Positions 11,147 to 29,387 of a stretch of DNA of 64,000 bases are shown piece by piece; position 1 is the first letter of the stretch, and each line of letters opens with the position of its first letter. This DNA comes from Paratrimastix pyriformis (lineage: Eukaryota; Preaxostyla; Paratrimastigidae). The position numbers and the translations under genes were made by a program. The stretch is from assembly GCA_027972325.1 (NCBI GenBank), contig JAPMOS010000166.1, positions 1 to 64,000 of the forward strand. The letters are read 5' to 3'. Below the pieces are notes generated by a model. The model was not told where the DNA came from. It did no database searches and saw nothing but the letters and a program-made list of their open reading frames with translations.

Positions 11147-14100
11147 AAGCCGCTGGGAACCGATCTACATATAATGGAGCGACATGGGTTTTGTGACAAC
11201 AGACTTGACGACGATGGAAGGCTCCATGGCACGAGAACGGAGAGAACGTGGGAACTTATAACCCGAGAATCGCCGCAAAACCCTGCACAATTTGATTTTG
11301 GGGCGCCGGTGGGGGGTCGGGATCTTTCTGGAGTGCCCCAAGCCCGTATTTTTCACAGAAACAAGAGCGGTCCTTCACAGGTCATTCGATGGGATCGGAC
11401 CCCGATTTGAGGCCATGCTGAGGCCAGGGTTATCCCGTATGTTTCAGATCTTAGGACACCTAGGCCTAGGTGAAAAACAAAAAGGTACTAACAAGTGCAG
11501 CAATAGCTTTCTTTTTTGTTCCTTTCCTGAAATGAATCATATCGTTGACCACGTCCACCCGGACTCTGGTGACCGCAAAGCAGTAGCCAAAACTATATCA
11601 GGTAGGGGTCAAAAACCCGGACATAGGCACAAAAACCCGGATTAACCATAGAGTGGAAAGCATGCCGCCGCCTTCAGATCGGTCGGGGAAAACAACAGAC
11701 AACGGCATCATCTCCCCACAGCCACCTCGTCCTCCCACACCATGGCGGCGCAGGCCACCTGCGTGGGCCAGGCCGAGTCTGTACCCCCCGGGGGAGAGCC
11801 ACCGACCGCCGTTGGGTCCGGCGCAAACAGCGGGTCCGCCGGAGCAAACAAAAGGCTGAATGTCGATGGTGGCGTTGGGATGGGGATGGGAAGAACCGGG
11901 GAGGTGGGTGAGGCGGTGCTGCTGCCTGTTTGTGGCGAGACGTGCCCTGGGGCAGGGCCCGGTGGTTGCCGCCGCGGAGGAGAGGAGGAGGGCGGGGTGG
12001 TAACGGTGGCAGTGGTGGTGGCTGGAACCCCGGGGATGGTGGTGGTAGTCGTGGCTGACGCGGGCGGGGACAAGGGGCCCTCATGTTGCGGTCTTTGGGG
12101 ATGCGGTGGGGTGGGCCGGGGCCGCGTCCGTGGGAGCCGACCCGCTGGGGGCAGGACACCAGCCGCCGCCACTGGGGACATTGGCTGCTGGGTGCCTGGT
12201 GGCGGGCTGTTGTTGTTGTTGTTGTTGATGATGATGGCAGTTGTGCTGGGCCGTCCGGGAGGACGGTTGGGGAGGAGAGCGCTGACACATGGAACGGAGT
12301 GGAAGCCCAGGAGGCGGCGTACAGGGCGGGGAGGTCGCAGTGCCGACGGGTGGTGGTGGTGGTGGTGGTGGTGGTGGTGGTGGTGGTGGTGGTGGTGGTG
12401 GTTGGTTGCGGATGGGGCTGGACGCGGGGGCGACAGGAACCGGGGCAGCGGGAGGCCCGCGCAGGGCTGGTGGTTGGCCTGCCTGGTGGCAGCGCTGTAG
12501 GCGGCAGCAGGAGGGCCACATGATCCGAGGGGCGAGGTTCCGGCTGTGCTGCCCTGGAGGCTGGTCGAGCAGCATCATCATCGAGTGGCCCCGGACGACG
12601 GCTCGGCGCTGCCGCGTTCGCATCAGCACCACCACCGCCGGGTGCAGGGCGGGCGGCGCTGCCCCCAGGCTGCGGCGCTGCCAGGAAACTCCAGGCAGGC
12701 AGACGACGGGGTGGCGACAGGAGCGAGACGACGACCGGCTCGGGACTCAGCTCCTGCTGTTGGTGGTTGTGGGGCTGGCGAGCCCGGAGCCAGCCCGCGG
12801 CAACCGTGGGGAGTCGGGCGGGTGGTGGTGGTGGTGGCGTGCGGGGGGGTGATGCGCAACCCACCACCCCGGAGGGGCTGCTCTGCCGCAGGAGGGGCAC
12901 CGGCATGGGCTGCAGGCTGCGGGGGCGGGGCGGCGGGGCGGTGGGTGGGCTGCTGGACGGCGGTGCAGTGGTGGTGATGATTTGGGCAGAGGCCCCACTG
13001 CTGTCGGCCGGAGGTGCGCTGGTGTCGAGTGGTGAGATGTTGGTGTTGGTGCTGGTGGATGGCAGGAGGAGGGGCAGGTGTGGTGACCACCGCAGTCGGA
13101 GAGGCAAGGCGGGCAGGGGGCCCGGCCGACGGCAGGAGGAGGACAGCGAGGGGGCCGAGGCAAGGTGGCGCGTGGTGGGGCGGGAGGGTCGGGGGCGGGG
13201 CGACCATTGGCTCGGGGAGCGCGGCGGGAGCCCGGGTGATGATAATGCTGATGATGGTGGGCGCGGAGGTGGATGGCGGTGGGGCGAGGGCGGGAAGGCG
13301 GAGGAGGAGGCGAGGGAACGGTCCCGGGCAGGGTCACAGATGGGGGTGCGGGGGACGGGGCTGCGGGTGGTATTGGGGGGGGGGGGGGGGGGGGGAGGCG
13401 ATGAGAAATGTTGTTGTTGCTGCTGTTGCTTCAGCTGGTGCCGCTGCTGGGGGGACAGTGACGAGGACGATGATGACGGCGAGGCGGAAGGCGATGATGG
13501 GGATGCTGCGGGCGTTATTGCTGCTGCTGTTGATGCTATGATTGCTGTTGTTGCTGCTGCTGCTGTAGCCGATGGCTGTGGCTGTGTGTCTGTTGACGGT
13601 GGTGCGGGCAGGGCGGCTGGGGCGGGCAGAACGACCGGACGGGGACACTCGCCGAGTGGGCAGGTCGGCTTCGGAAACCGGGTCCCCAGCTGTGACCCCG
13701 CCCCGCGTCATCATCACCGCCACCATCACCCTCACCCACCACATCATCATCGTCAGCACCAGCACGAGCAGCGCCCGTGCCATCAGCCTCCCGCTGATGA
13801 TGATGGTGCTGCTGGTGCGGATGGCGGGTGGGACCCGAGGTCTCGAGTTCAATTCCCGACGGGCGCAGGTTGACCGCTGGCGGAGATAATTTGCCGGCGC
13901 CGGGGGGTGGCGCGGGCTCGTCCCGTCCGGCCGACCTGCCGATGATGGCGGTGGCTGGCGGTGGGGGCTGTGCCCCTGGTCCCAGACACAGAAGATTGGC
14001 TGCACTGTTGTTGTTGTCGTTTTCAGGCGGGGGCACGGGCGGCCCCAAGCGGCGACAGTGGCACGCGGCCCCGCAGAATGCCGCGCGACTGGGGCAGGGC

Positions 14101-14397
14101 CCCGCCCAGCGCGCGTGAGGGCGGCCGGACGGGGCAGGCGTAGGGCGAGTCAGCGGGCAGGGCAGCCCGACCCTGGATGCCAAGCAGGAGGGCGATGGCG
14201 GGTGACGAGGTGGCGGTGGTGGTGGTGGCGGGGGAGGCGGGTCGGCGCGGGTGGTGGGAGGAGGTGTGGAGGGCGGCGGGGGCCGATGGCGGCGGCCCGC
14301 GGCAGCGGTCGGGGGCGGCGGGCGAGGACGGGACGGCGGGACGGCGGGGGGATGGGGGATGGGGAATGGGGATGGCGTGATGGATGAGATGCCGAGC

Positions 14398-14452
<55 letters not shown>

Positions 14453-14600
14453 TCATCCTCATCTCATCCTCATCCTCATCCTCATCCTCATCCTCATCCT
14501 CATCCTCAGTCACCACCACCACCACCACCCACCACCCACCACCCACCACCCACCACCCACCACCCACCACCACCACCACCACCACCATCATAATCATCAA
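11147..14600. other. GC-rich low-complexity stretch, no supported gene
   Basis: Long overlapping Pro/Thr/His- and Gly/Val-rich frames run on both strands because of GC-rich triplet repeats: (GGT)n near 12,351-12,402, a G run near 13,376-13,395, (CAT)n at 14,398-14,450 and (CAC)n at about 14,511-14,585. A perfect 16-bp palindrome CACCTAGGCCTAGGTG lies near 11,457-11,472. The region could be 3' sequence of the minus-strand carboxypeptidase gene, but I see no conserved domain. Confidence 0.4.
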
Positions 14601-14641
14601 TCATCATCCAGTCATCCTCATCGTCATCGTCCCCCTCCCCC

Positions 14642-20299
<5,658 letters not shown>

Positions 20300-20328
<29 letters not shown>

Positions 20329-21130
20329 GGGTTGCTCAGAAAAAGCGCAGCGAGACAGTTGGTTTCATACAGAAAGAGGGAATGTTCCCGTTCGTGACAG
20401 TCTCTTGCTGGCAAACTCTGTTCCGAATCCTTCGTGGGTTGGCCCCTGCCCCTTTTGTGGGGAATATTATCACGCAACCCCGAAAAACACACATCTCTCC
20501 GCATGTCTTCTTTTGAACTCCCGCGGCACTCCCGCACCACTGGCGGAGATTCTGCCGGTTGCATCGTTCTTGATGCAGGTGCCCCCGGGAGTATCTTTCC
20601 TCGGCTTTCATGCAGTCTGTTGCTATAGAATTTCCTGTGGTGGCAATCACATTATTTTTGTTTTATTTTCCACGATCGCAGAATTGTTCCAAAAGGGGCA
20701 CAAAAAAGAAAAAAAATGGTGCCGCGTGGCTCTTCGCGCCAACTTTTTTCAGCCTGGGCACCGCCCAAGGACTGGGAACTTGGTTCACCTTGACCACCCC
20801 GGCGTCCCCGGAGATACAAAGTCTCCTGGATTTTCTTCGGGGGCGACTGTTGGTTGGCTTCACCGTTGCCGAAAGCGCGAGTCCGTGCCACATAACGTGC
20901 TGAGAATTCATTCTTCTGAATTTTCAGAGGCCTTGTTCCAGCTGGCGGTGCCCGCCGGCTATCGTGTTGAGTCCCCATTTCGGGTACTCGATATGGCCCA
21001 GGCCTGTTGCACATCTTTCCCCGTGCCATCGGTGCGCATCGGCAGCGCGGCGGGCCGTAGCGGTACACCAGGCGGCACGGACGAAGAAGAGGAGGAAGCG
21101 CACAGAACCTGTTCGGGATCTCTGATGTGC
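20300..21130 (+). other. Open stretch with a C2HC zinc-finger-like motif
   Basis: The plus strand stays open for 291 codons. At 20,447-20,506 it encodes CPFCGEYYHATPKNTHLSAC, spacing C-X2-C-X11-H-X3-C. This resembles the N-terminal C2HC fingers of some retroelement proteins. No reverse transcriptase follows, and the 5' end overlaps the start of the minus-strand carboxypeptidase gene. It could be a retroelement remnant or chance. Confidence 0.25.
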
Positions 21131-21149
21131 CAGGTCCGTCATGCCTCTG

Positions 21150-21236
21150 ATGATGATGAGATGATGATGAGATGATGATGATTGGATGATGATTATTAGA
21201 TGCTGATGATTGGATGATGGATGATGATGATGCCGC

Positions 21237-21301
<65 letters not shown>

Positions 21302-21337
21302 GGATGATGATGATGATTGGATGATGATGATGATGAT

Positions 21338-21433
<96 letters not shown>

Positions 21434-21503
21434 CTTGATGATGACTTGATGATGATGATGATGATGATGTTGATGATGATGACGACGACGACGACGATTG
21501 GAT
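21150..21503. repeat. (ATG)n microsatellite cluster
   Basis: Interrupted (GAT)n with GATTGGATGAT variants, ending in (GAC)n. Low-complexity frames over it are artefacts. Confidence 0.95.
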
Positions 21504-23100
21504 GATGCTCCTGGCCTTGCCCTCATCCCTACTTTCCTGGTGCAGGCTGCGCTGGCTCTCGGGGAGAGCCAGCTCACCAAGGCCACAATGCTGCTCGTTC
21601 GGAAGTCGCCCTACTCGCTCCTGTCTGCCAAGGTCCGTCCATCTTTCGAAGTTCTTTCGGAAGGGCGACCACAGCACGCACGCATACACATATGACCTTT
21701 GAGCCTGTTGGGACATGGGACATTTAACACATGGGACCAGTGCACGCAGCACAGGGGCACGCACCACAGGGGCACGCACCACAGCACAGTGGCACGTAGC
21801 GCAGCACAACAGCACAGGGGCACGCAGCACAGGGCACGTGATCGGGACTCAACGACCGTGCATAAAATCATCCCGTGCTCGCAAGGTCGGATTTGCTGTT
21901 CGGATGCCATTGGTTTGCTGTGGGAGCCGGCAAGTGGCAGGCCGGCCCGCCCCGACCGACCGCCCGGACAACCCAGGGGCCCCTCTGGGTGTGCGGACCA
22001 TTTGGAGCCAACCACTCACTTTTTTTTTATTATTTTTTTGCTGTTTGCGGGTCATTTCTTAGTCTTTCCGTTCGCTGATTCCATTTTGCGTTTGTTCCCC
22101 GTGCTTTTAGGCCGTTTCTTCTGAAATAGAGGGCCGCCAGTTTCAGTTTTTTTTTCCCTGAGGATTGGTTGGCATCCCTTCCCACCGCACTCTGCGCCAC
22201 CGCAGGAGTTCCCACCACTCATGACACACTGCACTCCCGGCACTTTCTTTCGGGTTTGTCGATCCACTCGCCACACTCGGATCTTCATTGCGCCACCGTC
22301 ACCACGACCGCCACGACCACGTTCCGCGCCGCGCCGTTAGGTGACCGGACAGCCAGGGGCATCCTCCCTCGAATGCGTTGTGCAGCACTTCCTCGTGGAC
22401 GACGCGGTTGAGCGGGCCCGCGTGTTCAATCGCTGGGTCTTTGCCTGGCCCCAGTGGTCTGCCCCGGCCTGGCCCCTGACTGCGCCCCGGGGGTTCGTCA
22501 GACCCAGACTGCCAAACATCGACATCGCCCGATGGTCTGCCTTCCCCCGGCCCGTTTGTTCCTCTCAGTCATCAATCGTCGTTAGCACCCAGTGCGCCCG
22601 TTGTGATGCGTTCTTTCTTGGCCGTCCGACTGTGGGCAGCGTGGGTCTTCTGTGTCCTGGCTGCGATCCGAACCCCACCCGCCCGCTTCCCATTCCCCCG
22701 GTTCGCCGTCGGAATGCATGCCCTCTCTGTGCCGGCCTCACCAAGGATATCAAGCCTCTCTTCTTCCTGTCCAACCAGCTCCTGTTCTTCCCCCTGCAGT
22801 TCCATGAGGATGCCGTGCATTGCTTCTCCGTCCATGCCCCCCTGGACAATTCCGCCCATATTGTGTCACTGCTGGAGGATTTTCCGGTGGAGCCCATCCT
22901 GGTGGTGTCCCAACTGCCGGGTGGCTGTTTTCTGCTCTCCCTCGTGCCTCTGCTCCCCCTGAGCTTCTGTTTCGGCTTCGCTCCCGACCCCCCTCTGGAC
23001 TGCGCCGACCCTCCGTGCACACTTCCATGCGTCTGGTGTGCCGACATCGACTCGGTCGCTGCCTTGTTCCGCAAGGTCCGCGATGATTTTAATGCCTAGA
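21504..23100 (+). CDS. Exons of an unidentified gene, 5' part
   Basis: Several exon-like segments fit the splice style of the region. About 21,546-21,632 (AALALGESQLTKATMLLV) follows GGTGCAG and ends AAG|GTCCGT. About 22,362-22,425 encodes SLECVVQHFLVDDAVERARV. About 22,735-22,915 encodes LFFPLQFHEDAVHCFSVHAP then DFPVEPILVVSQLPG. About 23,040-23,078 ends FRK|GTCCGC. I recognise no domain. A 15-bp CACGCACCACAGGGG-type minisatellite occupies about 21,735-21,840. Whether all segments belong to one gene is inference. Confidence 0.35.
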
Positions 23101-23116
23101 TGGATGATGATGATGA

Positions 23117-23192
<76 letters not shown>

Positions 23193-23515
23193 GGTGGTGG
23201 TGGTGGTGGTGGTGGTGGCTGGTTGTGGCGGTGGTGGTGGTGGTGGTGGGTGGTGGTGGTGGTGGTGGTGGTGGTGGTGGTGGTGGTGGTGGTGGTGGTG
23301 GGTGGTGGTGGTGGGTGGTGGTGGTGGTGGTGGTGGTGGTGGTGGTGGTGGTGGTGGTGGTGGTGGTGGTGGTGGTGGTGGTGGTGGTGGTGGTGGTGGT
23401 GGTGGTGGTGGTGGTGGTGGTGGTGGTGGTGGTGGTGGTGGTGGTGGTGGCTGGTGGTGGTGCTGGTGGTGCTGGTGGTGGTGGTGGTGGTGGGTGGTGG
23501 GTGGTGGCGGTGGAA
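23100..23515. repeat. (GAT)n followed by (GGT)n
   Basis: Short (GAT)n to about 23,178, then about 110 copies of GGT with GGC and GGGT interruptions to 23,515. Confidence 0.97.
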
Positions 23516-23642
23516 TATCCAACTCGAGAATTATGCGAAATCCCTGACGACCCATCTGGAACGCTCACACCGACGGTCGCTCGGCTGCGTCGCTAACATT
23601 ATATTGACATATACACAGTATGTCTCTCTGTCCCCCACCAGG

Positions 23643-25050
23643 TCCGCCCCTCCGTCATTGGGGCCTCTCCTCCCTCCGCGGGCCCCTCGGCCCCCGGTCT
23701 CAAGCGGTGGCGCGGCATGGCCATGCACTGCGCCCCTGCCCACCGCGACCTGCTGCTGCGGAACTTGCCGGGTGCCCGCCCTCGGCTGCTGCTGCCCGAT
23801 GACCTCCTGCAGGAGATGGGCATCCACTTCCCCTCGCCCCTGGCCGTCCTCTGCAAGGCGCGTGGTCTGCGCGGCATCTGTGGTCGCTCGGCTTTCGATC
23901 TTGAAGTTTTTCTCTCTCTCCGGCGTTTGTTCCTATTCCCCGGGCCAACACGTTATCATCATTTCAACCCCCTCTGTGCTGTTGTGAAGGCCTGTGCACC
24001 CTTCTGCCCGACGAGACCAGCCCGCTTGTCCAGATCCGGGGCCAGAACGAGGCCGTCGCCTTGCTGGTCTGGGCCGGCGCCTCGCTCGGTCTGTCACCTT
24101 CCTTTTGCTGTTTTTTCTTTTGCTTTCTGACACATCATGTTTGTACTCAGAAACGGAGGGTGGAATTGGGTGGGAGGACAAGGACGAGAACAGAATCCAA
24201 ACTATCACAGACCCGACCGCCACACACCCCACCCCACCCTTATGTTGTTTTTCAAACCCATCCCAGCAACCGCCCCGGGCCAAACACGTTTATCATCAAA
24301 TTACTGGGCAGGTGAAGAAGGCCTTTCCTTTTTCGTCTTTCCCCTCTCCTCTGCCCCCGAAAAGCGAAAGGAAAATCTCGATCGGCTCCATCACAACACA
24401 CAAGCGCTCACCCCCTTTGATCTGGCTTTCTGATCTTAGAGACCGATCTGCGGGGCGAGGCCCACATCGCCGAGTTGGTTCCCGGCCCGGTCGACGAGGA
24501 GCTGATTCCAGCCCCCTCCAACGACCGCTCGCTCCCCTCCGGGCGGGCCCCGGACGACTGGGACAGCACCACCACCGACCTCGTGCATCCTCCTCGAGCC
24601 CCACCTCCCGCCACCGCCACCGCCACGCCGCCTCGTCAGCCATCCCGCGTGACCTCACGGCACGGCGACGCACATCACCATCATCTCCACCACCACCACC
24701 CCTGCCACTTTCGTGGCACCAGCGCCCACTGCCTTTGGACACTGGCCGGCCTCCCGATCGCTCCGCCACCCTTTCCTCATCCGACCGCCCAACCGCCCAT
24801 GAGCAGCCGCTGCCACTGTCCCGGCATCTGCCAGCCAGCCCACATCATGCCCACGAGCAGCCGTTGCCACTGCCCCGGCGCCCTTTGCCCCTATCTGCCA
24901 GCCCACATTTTGTCCCAGAGCAGCCTCGACCTCACGCCGCCCCTCGTCCTCTGCCTCGAGACGCTGGCAGGCCTCACAATCCCCCCGGCGTCCATGCCCC
25001 ACCTGATCCTCCCGCCGTCCATGTCCCACCTGATCCTCCCGCCCGTGTGA
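23643..25050 (+). CDS. Exons of an unidentified gene, 3' part
   Basis: Exon-like segments: about 23,643-23,890 after CCACCAG (PRLLLPDDLLQEMGIHFPSP, PLAVLCKARGLRG); about 23,989-24,091 (LLPDETSPLVQIRGQNEAVA) ending CTCG|GTCTGTC; and about 24,438-24,560 after a CTTAG acceptor (DLRGEAHIAELVPGPVDEEL), running into a Pro/His/Ser-rich tail that stops near 25,050. The last two segments recur in the right inverted arm (63,985-63,380), where the low-complexity tail is much altered while the acidic exon is kept. I infer selection on the exons. Family unknown. Confidence 0.35.
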
Positions 25051-25314
25051 TTGGCCTGAAACACCGACGCGAGCCCGCGCTCCCCCCTCACAACCCGCTC
25101 GCTGCGCCCCCCTTCCCGGACCACCTGCTGACGCCCACCTCCCAGCAGCGGCCAAGGCTAAATATATCAGATCCGGGCGCTTGCAAATCGGCAGAGGTTT
25201 TGCACGGACCATCGAAATATTTAACCCAGCCAAGACCTGTGTTCACAAATTGAGAAGCAATTCGAGTCTCATGTCGTCCAGAAATCGGCATTCCGTTTTT
25301 TCCGTACGCGGAGC

Positions 25315-28300
25315 TTGCGCAAGGCACTGTCGAGGCAGCCGGGTTTGCAGGCGATGCGGGCAAAGGGCTGCGACTTTTTTGGCGGGATTTTCTCGTGCGT
25401 GGTTCGTGGAAAATGGATTGTTTTCTGTGTTTGGACGCTCCTCTTTGGGTTCAGCCTCTGGCTGGGGCCAAAGGTCCGCCATGGCATTTTACTTTTATGT
25501 ATTCTCCTGGCCACGTCCAGCTTCTCTCTTCCACCGTCTTGGATTTTGCGGCTCCAAAGGGGACACTCGGAGATTTGGCCCATGCTGCAATGTCGCGCAA
25601 TTTTCTCGAGCGTGAGATGCAGGTCAGAATCGATTTTTTGAGGCGTGCGTCATCGATCAAAAATAGGACAGCGCTGTGATATTTTTTTACTCGCTTGATA
25701 ATGAGACCAGCATTGAAGACCCTTCTTACCATCTCGATGAGATTGAGGTCGTCTCGGAAATCCGGAGCCGGCAGCTGATCGTTTTTGTGTTGTCTCCCTA
25801 GCAATACATCAACACCACAATGCGAGCCTTTGTGCCCTCTGTTCCGGCGAGCGACCATCGGCCGCCCATTGACGACCTCCTGGGCTACTGGCTGTTGGAT
25901 GCCCGCATCCAGGACCGCTTCTCTCCGGCGGGGACGGGCACCCTGTTGGCCATTGAATTTGTTCGGGCCCATCCGTCCATCACGGAGGCTGTTGCCGCGG
26001 CGATGGCCACGGCGAACGATGCTCTGGCCCTGTACAACGTCACCGATAAAGTCGGTGTGGCATGACGGGCCACCCAGTGTCTGTTGGCGACTCCTTTTTG
26101 CATTTGTGTCATGGCTTTTGGAAACCTTTGGTTGCGGTCATTTCCGACAGCTTCATTCGCGAGATCAGCCAAGGCACTGCGGGTCCGGCCTCCCTGCCTC
26201 CTCCTGCCCCGCCCTCTCCTTGAATTTTGAACCACTTTTAACAATTTCTCCGCCTGTTTTTTTTTCCGGTCCCCCAGCCGATTTGCTCAAGATGGACGCA
26301 TTCTGTATGCCCTTGGCTCTCCGTCCGTCCCCATCCACCCTTCCTCCTCCTCGCCACCGACCCCCTCCTCCTCCTCCTCCCCAGTCCCTCCTCTCATCAG
26401 TCTGTCTCCTTCTTGCCACCTTTCTATTGGATCCTCAGTGGTGTTGGCGCTGACGCTGCGCTCTGTACGGATGCTGGTAATTCCCATCCTCTCGGTGGCC
26501 ATCAGGTCTGCAACCGAGCCCTCTGCCCCTCTCATCATGACCATATTGCATCTCATCTGCACAAGCACCAACATCATCATCGGCGCAGCATTTTACCAGA
26601 CCCAGACCCATTGTATGCCATTTCTTCTCCTCCCCCGGCAGTATCTTCGTGTCGTTCATGTGCCTGCTGCCCATCGCCAAGTGGGTCTGGCAGATGGCCT
26701 CCTTCGCGCCATCCATCATGATGTCCTGCGCCGTGGCCATGTCCTTCGACTACTCCCTCTGTCTGTCCCGCCCACTGTGTGTCGTTGGCCCCTTTCCCCC
26801 CCTTGGAATCCCCTCTCCGCATCGCCAGTTTGTTGATGAGGCTGGCGATCGTCCACTTCTTTCTCATCCTCGCAGTCATCCTTTCCCGATTCCGGGAGGA
26901 AGTGCTCCAGAGCCACCGCCGCGTCCGGGACGCCGTCCTGGTGACGGTTTCGCAGGCGGGCCGCATCATCCTGCTCTCGAACATCACGGTCTGTGCTAGC
27001 CTTGTGCTTCTTCCCATGTTTCACATCGTCTCGTCCTCTTGCGCTCCCCGTTTCCCCCCGCAGCTTACGATCTCCTTCCTGGGGCTGTTTCCCGCTGGAC
27101 ATCATCGCCACGATGGGCTTCGGGTCGGCCATCGCCCTGATCATCACGATGCTGGTCAACATGACTCTGGTCCCGGCCCTGCTGGTGACATTCCCCCGGT
27201 TCTTCGCCGACTTCACCTACTTCGGCCTGGGATGCTGCTGCATGCCCTGCGTCAAGCGCAGGTGCCTCAGGTCGGTGTGTGCCGACATCCTTTGAGATTT
27301 GCCCTGCGAGAAAAATCGGTGAGTGGAGAATTGATCGCAGGATTGTGAGAACGGGCATTGCTTCTCGCGCGGACTCTCCTCTTCATTTTTGGACCACCCC
27401 GCTTTCTCCTGCCCCGCCCGCCCAGTGTCGCGACTGCTTTGTGGATCTGATGTGTGTTGTTTTGTGTCCCCTGCAACACCCGCCCCCACGCTTCAGCTCT
27501 CTCTCTGTTGGATTGGCGCAGGACCCCCTGCTGCGACTGCTGCACCAACCCGTCGGGCTTCAAGACCAAGCTCATCGCGCCCCCCCCGTCGGAGAGCCCA
27601 GCCTCACCCTACCTGGCGGAGCCCATCCCGACGGACCCCATGGCCGCGCCCACCCCAACCAGCCCGGCGCAGGAGACCCAGGCCGCCGCACACCAGGCCC
27701 TGATGGAGGAGGCCGAGAAGCGCCAGGCAAAGTCCTTCTGGTCCGTTGCTGGGCACCCTCCTGGGGTGGGAGATAGGCAGAATGGGGATGGGGACATGTG
27801 TGGCTGCGGGGGTGGCCGGGGCGGTGACCGCCAGGTGCTCCTGCTGTTGTTGCTCCCGTTGCCGCGGCTGCAGCTGTGGGGAGTGGTGTGGTTGGGGCTG
27901 CTGCTGCTGCAGGGCGACAGCGCCGTCTGTGGCTGGGAATGCCCCACCCTCCTTCGGGGCACTGGGCCGGACTGTGGCGTCGTTGACAGGGGAATGGCCC
28001 CCGTGGGTGGAGGCTGGTGTTGGGCGGGGGCTGGATGGGGGTGTGGATGGGGGTGTGGATGGGGGGGGTGGATGGGGGGGTGGATGGTGGGCGGGGGGTG
28101 GGCGGCCCAGCCGGGGAATCTGGCGTAGCCGGGATCTCGATTGGGGAGGCTGGTCCCCCGGGCGCGGGCGCTGGGGCGAGCAAGGCCCCGTTCGACGTGG
28201 GCATCCTGCTCTTTGAGAACCAGAGGGCCCGGGAGAGATTTCCGATGGATCCTGCCCCGTTGTGGGCTTTGGAGAATATGCTTCGGAAAGAGGCGGGTGC

Positions 28301-29256
28301 GCGGAAGGTGGAGGCTGACTACGAGGGGCGTCCGAAGGAGGGCGAGGTGCTCCACAACTGGAGGGGGATCTCAGAGGGGGTGGTGCGGAAAGTTGCGGGA
28401 AGACTTCGGAGGCGGTGCGGATTTCGAGAGATGTACGCGAATGATTGCAGACTGGCAGCAGCCGACACGGGTAGCGCCTGGGTCGAAGAGTGCGTCAAAG
28501 AGTGCGTCAAAGAGTGCGTCGATGAGTGCCTCAAAACAGGGGAGAAGTTGTCATCATGCGGGGGAGGCGAGTGTTGAATGGGGTCCTCATCGCGCTTCCC
28601 CTTGTTCCTGTGGTTGGACAGATGGTGCTGAACCAGTTCGGGTTCATCCTCTGCTGGTCGGTCATCCTCGACACCTTCTTCGGTCCGTCGTGCATCGCGG
28701 GTTCCTGGGGAAGCTTTTTCTCTCGCGCTCCCCTGGCTCCGGAGGAGCAGCCCGCTCATCGACCTGTCGTGAGTTGGCGTTATGCTCAGCAACTCCTCTT
28801 TTTCGGTTTCCCCCGCAGTTCGGACGCTCGTGGTGCCGGCCATTGTGGGTCTCGTGGGCCGGCTGCCCGGCCGTTGGAATTGGTCCGCCTCGCAGCATCC
28901 TCAGCCTTGGGGTGTGACATTCTCCTTTCCGTCTCTTCCCCCCCCCCCCCCCCGACCGTTCGGGATTGCGTCGTTCTGTCTTCCCTTCTGGTCACAACCC
29001 GCACATCCTAACGCATGCCATTCGGCGTACACACAGGTGGCCGGGCCGGGTTCCGCAGGGCACCCGGGGTGAGCTCGACCAGACGGACGAGTTCGACGCG
29101 GGTGTGGCTACTGCCGGTGGCTCGGGTGACAAGAACCCCCTGGGCGGCGAGTCCGGCCCGGCGGGTGTCAATAACAGCGACGACGCACAACACCACCCGA
29201 GCCCCGCCATTGACGAGCGCACACCATTGATTCCAAGCGGTGATCTGCCGGTGTAA
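25315..29256 (+). pseudogene. MMPL/RND-type multispanning membrane protein, left-arm copy with internal block replaced
   Basis: Exons recognised: first membrane helix (VVRGKWIVFCVWTLLFGFSL, about 25,380-25,475); LDFAAPKGT exon (about 25,540-25,622); large loop (about 25,802-26,055, ending TDK|GTCGGT); KMDAFCMPLAL (about 26,280-26,322); LALTLRSVRMLVIPILS (about 26,440-26,505); the MMPL segment AVAMSFDYSL (about 26,641-26,760); SRFREEVLQSHRRVRDAV (about 26,875-26,990); MGFGSAIALIITMLVNMT (to about 27,270); and a Pro-rich linker (to about 27,741). Helix 7 to the second GLGLDYD motif is missing, replaced at 27,796-28,458. Last exons: FGFILCWSVILDTF (about 28,622-28,682), RTLVVPAIVGLVGRLPGRWN (about 28,818-28,883), and a tail ending ERTPLIPSGDLPV at 29,256. 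The family exports or moves lipids and hydrophobic compounds. This copy probably cannot make a full transporter. Confidence 0.8.
27796..28458. other. Replacement block inside the left-arm membrane-protein gene
   Basis: Both flanks match the right arm, but these 663 bp have no counterpart there, and 58,073-60,250 (about 2.2 kb with exons) has none here. The block starts GC-rich with GGGTGTGGAT-type repeats (28,030-28,100) and ends in ordinary sequence with short ORFs on both strands and no recognised domain. The right flank holds a 12-bp GAGTGCGTCAAA repeat (about 28,488-28,535), present in both arms. Confidence 0.8.
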
Positions 29257-29354
29257 AAAAAACCGAGCAAGGGGCGAGATCGTTGCTTACGACTTGGTTT
29301 TTTGTTTTTTCCCCTCGGGTGCTACCCGAGGGTCCGGTGTTTGCTTTGTGCCCC

Positions 29355-29387
<33 letters not shown>

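Noticed and set aside
13830-13880. tRNA-like T arm (GAGTTCAATTCCCGACGG)
   Set aside because: The B-box-like piece stands alone. No A box or complementary acceptor stem lies upstream at tRNA spacing.
11674-14451. Several 150-480-codon Pro/Gly-rich ORFs on both strands
   Set aside because: Overlapping open frames on both strands in GC-rich triplet repeats, with no domain or splice structure. Probably composition artefacts.
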